Assembly: GCA_015657535.1 (NCBI GenBank)
Contig: JADHZB010000563.1
Span: forward strand, 1 to 64,000
Direction: 5' to 3'
Origin: Nephromyces sp. MM_2019
Lineage: Eukaryota > Apicomplexa > Aconoidasida > Nephromycida
DNA length: 64,000 nt
Numbering within the stretch: the first letter of the stretch is position 1; every line of letters starts with the position of its first letter. Both the position numbers and the translations under genes were made by a program. Below, one piece after another: positions 34,544 to 49,764 of the stretch. Below the pieces are notes generated by a model. It saw only the letters and a program-made list of their open reading frames with translations. It was not told the DNA's origin and ran no database searches.

Positions 34544-36347
34544 ATTCCCTGATATAAAGTTATAATTTTAGGTGATTAGGTTGTTTCTTCTTAGGATGTA
34601 TTTTAAGCTTTTGAAACCAATTTAAAGTCCCCTATAGGCCATCCATTTGTATAAAGTTGATAAATACAATTGGTTTTTTTCTTGGTGGTACTTAATACTA
34701 CGGGGAGATTAGCTTCATAAGGAATTTTTATAGGCTTTTAAAATTATAATTGTTTTTGTAATGTAAAAGAAGTTAATATGAATTGAAAGTATTATAGTAT
34801 TTGAAGAGTATTCTTAAATTTCGACTTCGTATTAATTGTTTCAATTAACCTTTTCTTTTTATAGGGACACAAAATTTATTAAAAAGACTACGAGTATCAA
34901 AGTGGTTTTATTCTCACTCGGGAAAGTGTTTACATTTGGAGGCAAAGTCAATTTGACTTCGATCAAGATATTTACACACAATTAAAGGTTTGAACTTTTT
35001 TTTTAGCATATTAAATCTCCCTAGTTCTGGGGAATTTTAAGTAAAACGATTCTGAATATTCATAATCAGAAAATTTGAGTCGTGCTATCCTATATGAAGT
35101 AAATGAAGCTAAACGAAATTCAATTAATTCCAATTATATCTACTGAAGGGTTCAAGTAATTTAAGCCAGAAACTATTTTCGAGGAACGTTCATCCACGTG
35201 CCACTTTTATTGTTTTTTAGGGTTTTACTTCTTTGTTTCGAATACATTAAGACTTATATATAATTTGAATTCATCAGTATCCAGCTCGAAAAAGTATACT
35301 TTAGACTAATGAAGTCTGAAATTATTTTAAAATTTAGATTTTCTTTGCAGATTAAAATTACATATTATATAAAAGCTTTTCAAAAAACGGAGTTAGATTA
35401 ATCAATTCAGGAACTCTATCTAGCTATATTACTACACAGGCTACACATTTTTCTCTGAGCGAATTTTCAATGATTCCATTTGAAAGTAAAATGATTGCTG
35501 TCGATATATAACATGAGCAATGCTTAGTATGCAATTTACTTCAAAGAATTTTAAACCTTTAGCATATCATTAATTAAATATGTTTAACAATTGTTATGTT
35601 GAATAAATTCAGCGAATCTTATGTTGAGTACTTTGAAAAGTTTACACTAAATTAATTTAAGTCATTTTAAAAAGTATCACTAGTTGTGTTAAACTTAGCA
35701 ATTTATTATTTCGACTATTGTTGAAATCACTTTTAAGGATATTAAAAAATTTTTGCATTATTAGCTAATAGTATAGATTTAATTGTAACATATTATGCTT
35801 TATGCGTATAAAAAACTTTAAGACGCATATACTTGATGTCTTTCAGGAGTTAATTGGACACACTTATGTAGCTTGACAAAGCTAATGAATAACAAGTCGA
35901 AACAACTTAATTATATAAGTCTTGAACTAGATTAAAAGCCACAATTTTGCTCCATCGATCTGAATCTTTTTTTATAGCAAACAAACACAATTGAAAAATC
36001 TAGCCTATACTAGATCCAATAATAACTAAGACGACTGGCAATTTTTGTAACTCAAATCTAAAGTATATATCCAACTTATTTGTTCAGAACCAAAATATAC
36101 ACAAAACGAAAACAAAAGGCACCAAATACAACAACTGCCTCATATTCATGATCTGACAACATTTATGCTTATCAAAAAATTGATTATAATGAATTCATGT
36201 ATCATTACAGTTGAGAATATTAAAATTTGACCCCTACCTCAATTCTTCATCACCTCTTGTTTTTTTAAGTCCCTCACTATAAGGTTTTAGGTATTTAAGG
36301 ACTATTTTCTCAAGTACTTGCTTTATAAATAACCAAGCGATACCACC
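34544..36347. promoter_or_regulatory. Divergent intergenic region, Rag GTPase / Nup62
   Basis: 1.8 kb separates the Rag ATG (minus) from the Nup62 ATG (plus), so both promoters should lie here. No specific element is recognised. The Nup62 start has an ACCATG context. Confidence 0.3.
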
Positions 36348-38042
36348 ATGTCGAACATTCCTTCAAACTTATTTGGTTCAACCAACTCTTCAATTTCCAA
36401 CTCATTTAGCACAAGTACCACAAGTATCTTCGGATCAGGTAATATGTTTCCTAATTCTAGTGCTTCTCAAACTTCTTTGGGGCTAGGAAGTAGTAGCCAA
36501 AACTCCTTATTTCGTTCAGGCAGTTCGAGCAGTGGCAATACTTTCAATTTTAGCAACATAGCGCCTCCAGTAACTAACTCTGCATCTGGACTTGCAAACC
36601 TAGCAGCAACATCCTCTATAAATCCTGCTCAGGAAAACAAACTACCCCAACCTTTTAAAACATTTACAGACCTTGGCACCAACTCTAACTTAAGTTTGCA
36701 AAGTGATACCACCCCTTCCCTTGGATTATTCCAATCTCAGCCTCCTTCAACAAGCTTTCAGCAAGGCATATTTGGAGCTAACCCTTTACAGAATAAACCC
36801 CTTCTAAATCCCGGTACTACATCCGCAACGGGTACTTCTAATTCAATAACACCTCAAACCAACCCAACTCAACTTTCTGCCACTAATTCACTATCGACCA
36901 ACCAAACCAACCTCCTCGGTACAGCAACTAGCACAGCAAGCAACTCTCTATACGGAACTTTTGTCAATACTCTTACAAAATCTTCAATTGGCAATTCTAA
37001 TCTAGCTCAGATGAATGACACTATACTTAAAAGCACATTACCAGCTAGTGACCTTACTAAATCGTTGAATTCTACTGCTAATTCAGCGCAGCCAAACAAC
37101 ACAAATTCAGCGTTTTCCTCCTTAACTGAGAGCAAAGGATCTAGCAATGCTTTACTAAGCACCGGCTTACAAATTGACCCTGCTTCCAAACCACAAAGTT
37201 CCTCGATTAGTAACCCTTCAATCTTTCCTTCCACCTTACAGGGCCTTAACTCTTTAAGCACTAGCTTAACAACTAGTAATTCGACAACGAATAATCAACT
37301 ATTAATTACAAAACCAAACTTGACTAACTCAACATGCCTTAACTTAGCCCCATCTAGTACATCGTCCTCCAAAGTTATAACAAGTAAAGCAGACACCTCT
37401 ATTTCTGGGGTATCTGGCTCACCACAAGCCATCACCACATCTGTAATTAATATTGGAACGAACACACCCATAGATACCTCTGCCTCTTTGGAGAAAACTC
37501 ATAAAGCATTAATCGAAAGCATCCATCATGAAAGGGTCGACAATTTACTAATAAATTGGGAGAATAGAGCAAAACAAAGAGTTCAAACATTTTCTCAATA
37601 TGCTGACCTAGTCTCTGAGATTGATCTGAATACTATACTACAGATACAAAAACTAAATGATCTAATAAAGAACCAAGAAATCACTTTTTCCAGGCAAAAA
37701 AACCTAGCTCAAGTTATATACAACATAGAGCAACAACAAAAGAACTTGATCCCAATACTAAACTCAGTTGAAAACGAACTTAAATCTAAAACATCTTCAG
37801 CACAAGATCAGAACTTAGACTCTAACATTTTACTAAACTCTCAGCAATTACAATGGCTTGAGCAAGAAATAAGCCAAATTAATGACATTTTCATAAATTT
37901 ATCTGAAACACGCCAACCAGAGATAGTATTTTCCATTAACAAAGCTATTGCCATGCATGAAAGCTCAATTGAATCACTCATACAACAAGTTGAAACACTA
38001 GAATCTAGCTTGGATAAAATTGAGAATAAAATTTTCAAATGA
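36348..38042 (+). CDS. Nucleoporin Nup62/Nsp1-like
   Basis: One intronless frame of 564 residues. Residues 1 to about 375 are low-complexity Ser, Thr, Asn, Gln and Leu with only about three FG dipeptides (LFGS, IFGSG, GIFGA) plus a few LF/MF variants. From about 380 there is a long coiled coil matching the Nsp1/Nup62 C-terminal domain, including THKALIESIHHERVDNLLINW, QYADLVSEID and AQVIYNIEQQQKNLIPIL. In other eukaryotes this domain binds Nup54 and Nup58 in the central channel. The FG content is low for Nup62. The lack of introns is exceptional beside its multi-exon neighbours. Confidence 0.83.
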   Translation: MSNIPSNLFGSTNSSISNSFSTSTTSIFGSGNMFPNSSASQTSLGLGSSSQNSLFRSGSSSSGNTFNFSNIAPPVTNSASGLANLAATSSINPAQENKLPQPFKTFTDLGTNSNLSLQSDTTPSLGLFQSQPPSTSFQQGIFGANPLQNKPLLNPGTTSATGTSNSITPQTNPTQLSATNSLSTNQTNLLGTATSTASNSLYGTFVNTLTKSSIGNSNLAQMNDTILKSTLPASDLTKSLNSTANSAQPNNTNSAFSSLTESKGSSNALLSTGLQIDPASKPQSSSISNPSIFPSTLQGLNSLSTSLTTSNSTTNNQLLITKPNLTNSTCLNLAPSSTSSSKVITSKADTSISGVSGSPQAITTSVINIGTNTPIDTSASLEKTHKALIESIHHERVDNLLINWENRAKQRVQTFSQYADLVSEIDLNTILQIQKLNDLIKNQEITFSRQKNLAQVIYNIEQQQKNLIPILNSVENELKSKTSSAQDQNLDSNILLNSQQLQWLEQEISQINDIFINLSETRQPEIVFSINKAIAMHESSIESLIQQVETLESSLDKIENKIFK

Positions 38043-39363
38043 GTAGCACAAATTTTATTCATCACTTAAAGTAGAAAATTCCATATTCTCCATTTCGAAA
38101 CAAACTCATCTACTTTTTAAATGACTGAAACAAAATAAAAGGAAATTTTTACATCCAATAACGTTCATAAGCTAAAAATAAAATTATATTTGATAATAGC
38201 TTATCTTTTTAAAGAGTTCAAAATAGTCATACCAAAGGCATTGTACTTACACTTCAACTCCTGTAAGATCAAACCAGAAAGGTTTACATTAATGAGTAGT
38301 TTTTATTTTATATAATACTTTAAAGTTATAAAAACTATATTTCCAAACTGAAACATACTAACAAAATGCTGTACAAAGCTATATCTTTTTTTATTCTCGT
38401 TGCCTCGCTATTATCAGTCATAAAACACTCTTTTTATCATAACATTTTTTATAATCCAGATATAAAGGATAAATCTAGTTATATCGTAAGTATTGAACTT
38501 TTAGTTGATAATAATTTTTATCATAATTTAGAGAGTGCTTTCAAAAACGATAAATCGAGGAAGCAGGGATAGGCTAAGAGTCTCAGACCAGTATTAATAT
38601 AATATATAAAAGCCTCTTAAATAAAAAAAAGTGAATAGATCATTTGTGAATCCAATCTACTCATGGAATTTACCATTCAGGTATTATTAACGTATATTAG
38701 TAATTACTAATTATTGCAAAAGTGTTAAAGATTAAGAAAGTATAAACCCAAATATTCAAGTGTTCAGTCAATAAAGACTAAGCTTTATAATCCACCGCAG
38801 GTTAGTTTCTATATATTTAAAAGTGGAAACTTATATGATGTACACAACCCAAGGGAGCAAGAGAAAGCCTCAATTCATATTATGAGAAAAATTATGAAGA
38901 ATAAAATATAGGAGTATATATTCATGAGTATATGTGTTATACAACTTCAGATTTTGAGTTGATTTTTTTTAATAAAAAATTTCTATTGAGCTGAACTAAG
39001 CTAGCAAAGCTTGCAATTTGGTGTGAACTCTTAAAGTGTTTTTTCGAATGTATAGGGATGGCAATATATCTTAGTTGAGTATCTCTTCAATGTCATACAT
39101 AATTTGAAATTTCCTTATGTTATGAAATATCTGAGTAAATTACTAGTAGAGACAAAAAAATACTTAGATAAAAAAGAACTTGATCAAATACTAAAGACAT
39201 GTTTATTGTAAGGTAGAATTTTGAAAGAGTAAAGTGATTTAGGACTTGTCGATTTTAGTGTTAGCATTCATGTCTACTATCTTCGTAGAATTTATAAATG
39301 ATTCCTGATTGAATTAATGAATGAGGATTACAGGGTTATATTGGTAACTTTTGTAAAAGATAA
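38043..39363. other. Intergenic between convergent Nup62 and SNF2 genes
   Basis: It contains one small ORF (38366-38572, listed separately). No other feature seen. Confidence 0.4.
38366..38572 (+). CDS. Possible small secreted peptide
   Basis: A 68-codon ATG frame. Its first about 20 residues (MLYKAISFFILVASLLS) form a plausible signal peptide, followed by about 48 polar residues ending in a basic tail. No family recognised and no introns. Chance AT-rich frames can mimic signal peptides, so confidence is low. Confidence 0.28.
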   Translation: MLYKAISFFILVASLLSVIKHSFYHNIFYNPDIKDKSSYIVSIELLVDNNFYHNLESAFKNDKSRKQG

Positions 39364-42709
<3,346 letters not shown>

Positions 42710-44157
42710 GATTTCACAACATTGAATAACTTTAAGAAATGAGTGAGTTTAAAATCGGTAACTTAAATTTTTGTGTAATAATGGAAGATGTTGCTGTATC
42801 AAGTTACTAGGTCATAAACTTATGCCTTGATTAGCAAGCAGCTGATGTTGTGTGAGTAAAATTTATAGTAATGGAATTGTAAAATTGTGAGTTACGAACG
42901 AAAGTTGGCAATTAAATAGTGTGATGATATACAAAATTGTTCCACTTAGATTTTTGGTTATATTTTCTAATTGAGTCAAATAATCAAATCTAATCTTAAC
43001 CCTCAAATGGTCATTTTAGTGATAAAATTTCACAAGTTAAACTGAAGACATCCACTTTATTTTATTCTTTAAAGAGACTAAGCTTATAATAAAAGTCTAT
43101 CAATTGTGACTTTATGTATTTTAGCTAATTTTATGTACTATAACTTGAAGCGTGAATCATAAATTTCATATTATAATTTCTTTTTGCAAATTTTAAATTA
43201 ATTCTTTGATTTTAAGTATCTTTGAAAAAAGACTTATTATTGGTTATTATCATCTTCAGGTATTTTAACTTTTATATTAGTTATATGAGATAATAGATTA
43301 ATTTTATAAATTAGTAGCCCGGTTGTTCAACTATATTACTCAATTGAAACCAGGAAGGGACAAAAACTCAAATCTTAAATATAAAAATTTTAGAATTCAT
43401 ATAATCCACTATAAAAGAGGTACGTACTTTATGTTCTATTATAGATGAAAAAAAAATATTTGAGATAAGCAGCCACGCTAATTATTAATAACTCATAGAT
43501 TTCTGAAATTACTGAAAATTTGTTTCTCTAGAAACTTTTGTTCAGTTGAGTATGAAACGGGAAAGTTTTGGATCCATGCTTCCTTTATTAGATTAGGTGT
43601 GAGCTATGCGTAATTGAAATCAAGATCCTTTGATGGGTGATTTTAATTTTTTCATTATACAACATAAACTGCTTTTATATTTCTAAAGTAATCTTATTTA
43701 GCTTCATTATGTATAGTTTAGCTGAAAATCTAAGAATTATAAGTCGGCAACAAAGTGTTATAAAAGCTTGCTGATTAGAAATGATACAATCTAGTTATAT
43801 AGATGTATTATAGGTAAGTACTACATATATTTTCAAAGATATCTACATCGTATTAAGTATCAAAATAAGCTAGTCACAAAGTGAAATCATGTGGAGTATC
43901 ATATGTGATATCAAGATTACGGTTTGTTTTTAAGGAAAAGAAAACTTCTCGATAATTTTTCGCAAAGCACTCGATTAACAGACAACAATTCCGAGGTCAT
44001 GCTTAGTGTGAAAAATTGAGTTTTCCAGCAACATTGATTGATAATTTTAGATTGTAAGGTAATAAAAATCTTCGATGTGGATATAGATATCATAGCTTAA
44101 CAAAAGTGCTAAAGTTGACTAAGTGAGTGCCTTGGGAGTTTAGAATTGTTGACACTC
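42710..44157. other. Intergenic, nothing recognised
   Basis: This separates the SNF2 gene start from the 3' end of the kinase gene. No supported exon, repeat or RNA gene seen. Confidence 0.4.
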
Positions 44158-46486
44158 CTATGAGGTAGATGATTTTAGTAGTTTGTCTAATTGTTCCATT
44201 TTAATCCTTTTAAATGGATCAATTATCAACATTGACCTTGATAGATATAAAAATGAAGATTCTAAATATATGAATTTTATCACTAATTCCAAATAAATTA
44301 TTTATTTACGAGATAAGCTTGTGTATATGTTTGGAAATTGGCCTCCAATTTGGGAATGCCAATGGCGCTTTCATTATATTGGAATAAATTTCAAGGGAAC
44401 TATGGCCCCTACATATTTATAGAAAATAATAAAATAATATTTCAAAGTCATGGAAATGCTAATAAATCTATCGAGCTAACTTGAAAGGAATTTCCCCATA
44501 AACTAAGATATATAAAAAACACCCTAAAGACCATATATCTCTTGTAGCACCGTCAACTCCATCTTCAGAAAGTAAAGCTAAAGTTTCAGGTGGAGAGAAG
44601 GCATTAGTTCCCTCTGGGTAAGAGAAAGGTTACGGACCTTAAATTTTTGTTAATTTGTGCAAACATCACTGTCTATATTAAAAACAAGAATTACATCATA
44701 CCTGCATCATAAATCCTACATTTAGGGTTTTGGACTATTTCAGCGGAATTAAAATCTATTATCTTTGCACAGAGTTGTTCTTGAGCACTGATGTGGGATT
44801 TTTCAAATGAATATTGGCTTGAAGCTTTATTATCGGTATTTTCGAATGTAGGTGGCAAGTTTTGATAATGCTTTGAGGTTGAAAAAAACTGAGTTAGAGT
44901 AACCTTATGAAAGTCTACTTTTTCATCTATAGTTTTCAGGTTGGCTTTCATTCCATACTCATCATAACAAGGTGTGTCGTTCCATAAGTAGAGTTCTGAG
45001 TCGAGTTGGTCATTACCTTCATCGTGGTATGCTTCTGAGATAGTTTTTAAAAAGTCTAACATTTGAAAAAAAAACACGTACAATTTAATTACTATTTGTA
45101 GAAAGCCCAAGTAAATCTAAATTTGAACAATCTCGCTTTTGGATAAAGTCTGTTTGGTGTTTAAAGAGCTGTGGATTGTATGTTTTAGAGGAAAACTTAA
45201 AATTATAATCTCACGATCTGGAATTCTTTTGTTGATAAGAATATTCTCTGGCTTGATGTCCTTGTGGATAATGCTTTTCTTATGGCAATATAATACTGCT
45301 TGGAAAATCTGTTAGTTGTTTATATCAATAGTATAAATTTTAATCTGTTTAAAGTGGAATAATGGTGTTTAAAAAAAATTATCCCACTTGCCTGCTTGAA
45401 GATATATAAAGCTCCAAATTCAGTGAAGACTAATAGTTCGTTGTAATCAACTTCGGAGCGGCTATCAATGCTATCAAAAGGTATAAAGTAGCATTGTCGC
45501 GCGCAATCCCATTTCAAGCAATGATATGGTAAGTGCTCGAATATCAGATAAAGCATTTTTTTTTCAGAAGAGTGCAGGATTTTGTGCAACTTAGCAATAA
45601 AAGGATGGTCGATTAACATATGGCACAAGATTTCCGTCCAAACCTTTGTAATAAAATTAACCAAATAGTAGCCATAAATTAGTGGAAGTAAAGCTAAAAC
45701 TGGTGTCAGTATTGAGTGCTGGATAATTTACTTACTCAAAAATTATACTTAGGTGAAACTAATAAATAAGAGAGATTGGAGTGAGAATATAATATGTTCT
45801 GAAATAATAGACTTTACCTTTTCATATTCTGTGATTAACTCTTCCCCGGATTCAGTGTATCTCATTGAACGATTTTTTGTAGAAATGATTTCCGAATAGT
45901 TCTGAAAGAATAAAAAATCAGTAATATTCGACTTGAGTAATTGTAATAATATTTCCAATAAGCATAATATAAATCAAAACAAGTTTAAAAAGAACACTTG
46001 AATGTTTGGCTGATAATAGTGATATTCTATTAAGTTGCTTTCTTATTGAGGTAGTGTAGAAATAAGATGAATGACTTTTCTAAGGCTAAATTTTAACCTT
46101 TGCAGCATACTTTTTAAGTGATTCAATCTCTGTGAATTCCCAGACTTTACTATATGTCCCTGAACCGATCGATTTGATGACTTTATATTCATTTATACAA
46201 GGAATTAACCCTGTAGGTTGTAGCAGAATAAAAAGTGAATGTTTTTTAGAATTAGTTTCTAAATATAAGATTTATGTTAACAAAAATTATTCTAAAACCC
46301 ATAGAATTTACCTTTGCCACTTATATTCAAAAGCCAATATTCTGTAAAGTAAATAAAAGGGATTTTCACAAGGCACGATAGCTGTTCTATCGACAAATGT
46401 ATAGAGTGCAAGTTTGGGAATGTTAACTCAATTCTATCAAAAGCATCTTCATCTAATTCAAGATTAACACTGCTGCAGGTATTCAT
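44158..46486 (-). CDS. CaMKK-like Ser/Thr protein kinase with DFN motif
   Basis: Ten exons: 46486-46312, 46210-46098, 45901-45818, 45643-45392, 45308-45215, 45149-45093, 45055-44702, 44613-44481, 44408-44310, 44236-44158; 479 residues. Kinase motifs in order are IGSGTYSKVWEF, a YAAK lysine, an EILCHMLIDHPFIAKLHKIL helix, HKDIKPENIL, DFNSAE in place of DFG, EGTNAFSPPETL and DIWSLGCFLYILVYGEIPF, ending at LIIDPFKRIKMEQL. The HP-IAKL, SPPE and WSLG-LY-LVYG-PF pattern is closest to CaMKK/LKB1-activating kinases. About 130 residues are inserted between the catalytic loop and DFN. The intron after exon 4 starts with GC (AG|GCAAGT). The start ATG is the first in this frame, but an upstream exon is possible. 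Confidence 0.83.
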
Positions 46487-47405
46487 GGATTCTATAGCTC
46501 CTGTTTTGTAGGTGTTTAAGTACCTCTTTTTTATAGATTTGATATTAAGAATAAGAAACCAGTATAAAGATGTTGTAAAGAATGTAAACGGCCTTAACTT
46601 GCCTCAATTTTTATGAGATTATTTTTGACTAACATTTATTAGGACTTCATTATAAATTTTATAAAATTTGTCAACAAAGTTAAATAAAACTTGTAAATAT
46701 GTAAATAACAAAGCTCAATGATGACAAATTTTCTACCTAGCAAGAAATTATATAAGATCACAATGCTTGATTAGTAATTTAAACCTTTTTAACACAACTC
46801 AACTAATATTTTTTATACAACACATTGGATGCAGTAGCCCAAATTGCTTACATTAGGTGTGACGAGTTGGTAGAAGTATAAATAAAACCACCTTGCAGAA
46901 TGGCTTTCAAAAGTTTGGTAGGATTGAGATATATAATTGACCATGCAAAATTAATTTTTTCAATAAAAAATTATTAAAATACTTGCAGAGTTTAGATGTT
47001 GCTATGCCTAAGTATATGGCTATTTGAAGCCCCATTACTATTTTTTAGCTTTTATATAATTAAATTTATTTTAATTTTTTATACCAAGCTCTCTTTCTTC
47101 TTAAAAAAATTATTCTACCCAAAAATCTATTCAATTTTTCAAACTGCCTTTTAGGTGCATTATTATTTATATTACAATGTTTAAAGTAAATATTTTTGGA
47201 TTTATTTATGCTTTGAAATAAAGAAAATAATTCAAAAAAATAATTCAATTTGACAAGTTTTTGAATCTTTTTATTATATTTTATCTTGTCAAATTTTACA
47301 TTTTTTAAATATACCTATAAGCGTTATCTGACTCGATTTTCAAAGCCCAATTGCTTGATCTTGATCAGAAATTCTTGAAGGATTAGTGACAATTATATCA
47401 TTTGA
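46487..47405. other. Intergenic, nothing recognised
   Basis: AT-rich spacer between the kinase start and the small ORF at 47406, so it is a divergent promoter region. The minus-strand frame 47066-47248 is short and basic, with no family match. Confidence 0.35.
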
Positions 47406-47708
47406 ATGCACAAAAGCATGGATTACACCACCCATTATTGTTCGTATCAATTCGAAACTTTAAACCCTGGCAAGTATGTCGAATCCCAATCAGGTATCAA
47501 AGTGAGAAACATGATTCGGCCCGTCAGCTATAAAGAGGGAAACACACAATTAAAACCGGTTTTCTTTTGTTTGGGACTTGGTGCAGGATTGTTTTTATTT
47601 TTAATATCGTCAATAAGTTTTATCCCATATGTCGCCTCAGGTGCACTAGGACTTGCATTGGCTGATTCAATTATCAAAACTTATAATGCGAATTCAGAAA
47701 GCGAGTGA
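47406..47708 (+). CDS. Small membrane protein, unknown
   Basis: A complete 100-codon ATG frame without introns. A polar N-terminus of about 50 residues is followed by a hydrophobic stretch rich in small residues (FFCLGLGAGLFLFLISS, then ASGALGLALADS) that could form a membrane hairpin, and a short acidic tail. Codon composition is less AT-biased than its flanks, which supports coding. I do not recognise the family. MDYTT at codon 5 is an alternative start. Confidence 0.5.
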   Translation: MHKSMDYTTHYCSYQFETLNPGKYVESQSGIKVRNMIRPVSYKEGNTQLKPVFFCLGLGAGLFLFLISSISFIPYVASGALGLALADSIIKTYNANSESE

Positions 47709-48163
47709 TAAGCATTATGAATGCCTAATAAATAAATTATTTAGCTTTTATAAATAATTTGGCAAAAAATTGTAATTTAGATTTGATTGAACTAATATGT
47801 TAGATAAAATCGTTGAAATTGAATATTAGGGAAGTTAAAACATAAAATAAAAGAATTAGATTCGAATTTTTATACAAGAGTAAAATGAACTGACTTTGTA
47901 AGAAAACTTTATTATCTTAGTTAGTGTACAATTCTTTGTGCTAAGCTTATTACCAAAATAAGAAAACAAAACAACTAGTTTACCAATTAATTTTGCTATC
48001 CATTTAAAATTATAAAAAAACTTCGAAATCTAACTAGTTTCTAGTGGTTTTAGCATTAAAATTCATATAACTTTGAAAAATTCATTTCTATCTTATCATT
48101 GTGAGCTTCGCCATAGCTTAAAACTTAGATTATTTTTCAGAATTTACAGTATTGAAAATAGGA

Positions 48164-49764
48164 TTAGTTTTCTCCTATATCAATACGATATTGGCACCCC
48201 TCCCAAGCTATCTCTGGTAGTGTAGAGTATGCTAACTCCCTTGCTTTTTCAAGGGATGATTGTCTTGCCATTAGGGTTAAGACGCGTCCCCCGGAGGTAA
48301 AATATTCGGAGCCTTCTTTTGAGGTACCCCCATGAAATAAGAAAGTATAAGGTGGAAGTTTGAGTTGCTCGATTCCTAAGTTAAAATAAATTTACAATTA
48401 AAAAAAGTAGTAATAAAATGGTTTATGGCTTCATTTTTGCGGAGTACAATTAGATTTCTAGTAAGTTTTATTGATAGTAATTGATTAAAGAGGGTCAGTT
48501 AATTATTAATTAGAACAAAAATAAAAGTGTATAAGTAAAATCAAATATTTAACTATACCTTTCAAACGCTTCCCCTTCACTGGTTTGTCTGGGTATCCTT
48601 CACTAGCTAGAACTATTGATACTGTATGGTGTTGAAGGGTAAGAGGATTCAGGGGTGCACCAATAGCACAGTTTAATAATGTAGAGTAAAAGTTATCACT
48701 TATAGAAGCTAGTAGTGCTTGTGTTTCAGGGTCCCCAAATCTAACATTATACTCCAAACATTTTGGACCGGTCGAGGTCAACATAAGGCCTACGTAGAGG
48801 CACCCAACAAATGGAGTGTGTTCACTCCTTAATCCGGAAAGGGTAACTTTTACAATTTTTTCAATTGCTTCATCATAAGTCTATGAGTCAATTAGGTACA
48901 TGCTAAAACATACAATAAGAGATGCAACAAAAGAAAACTTAACCTCTTTAGATATACGTGGACTAGGGCAAACAGCGCCCATTCCACCTGTGTTAGGCCC
49001 CTTGTCATTGTTATTTAATCTCTTATAATCATGGCATGGTGGAAGTGCAATAAAGTCCTCTCCATTTGAAAGAATAAACAAAGATACTTCTTTACCGAAT
49101 ATTCTTTCTTCAATTATTATCTCTTTGCTTGCATCTCCATATTTGTTTTCAATTAAATTTTCCTCAATAGCTTTGATACTTTCTTCTAAAGAATCAGCAA
49201 CGACTACACCTTTACCTGCCGCTAGTCCTTAGAAACACAAATTACTATTATAACGAGAAACATAAAAATATAAGAGTAAATAAAGACTTTACCAGATGCT
49301 TTAATTACACATTTTGATTCATTCCAAGTAGATTTCAGGTAGCTAACAGCCCTGTCAAACATTTCTTGGCCACTGAATATTTCAAAGTTTGGGGTTGGTA
49401 TATTATGTCTCCTCATAAACTGCTTTGAGTAAATCTTTGAGCCTTCTAATCTGGCAGCAGCTTCACAAGGTCCAAAACAGGGAATGTCTCTGCTTTTCAA
49501 TATATCTGCTATTCCATTACACAACGGTTCTTCTGGCCCTACTATAACAAGAGAAATGTTGTTGTCTTCAACATATTTGCAAATTTGCTTGTAACTCTCA
49601 GATTTGTTAAGTGGTATAACTATAGGACTAATCTTATGATCAGATGTGCCACCGTTCCCTGGGCATACGTACACCATTGAAACCTGTTCATCTTGAGCTA
49701 TCTTCCATGCTATACAGTGCTCCCTAGAACCTGAGCCAATAACAAGAACTTTATCACCAATCAT
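48164..49764 (-). CDS. Phosphoribosylamine-glycine ligase (GARS), monofunctional
   Basis: Exons 49764-49293, 49227-48944, 48880-48559 and 48375-48164 give 429 residues, the length of bacterial PurD. It joins glycine to phosphoribosylamine with ATP, step 2 of de novo purine synthesis. Signatures are the N-terminal VLVIGSGSREHCIAWK, the VCPGNGGT loop, VIVGPEEPLCNGI and the ATP-grasp blocks CVIKASGLAAGKG, EVSLFIL and HDYKRLNNNDKGPNTGGMG. The family signature VRFGDPETQ and the C-terminal GGRVLTLMA...YRIDIG are also present. There is no AIRS or GART domain, unlike the fused animal and fungal proteins. No targeting peptide, so probably cytosolic. TRM112 is transcribed divergently 750 bases away. 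Confidence 0.96.

Noticed and set aside
47066..47248. 60-codon minus-strand frame with a basic C-terminus, resembling a small ribosomal protein
   Set aside because: The resemblance rests only on Lys and Arg content; no conserved block could be aligned.
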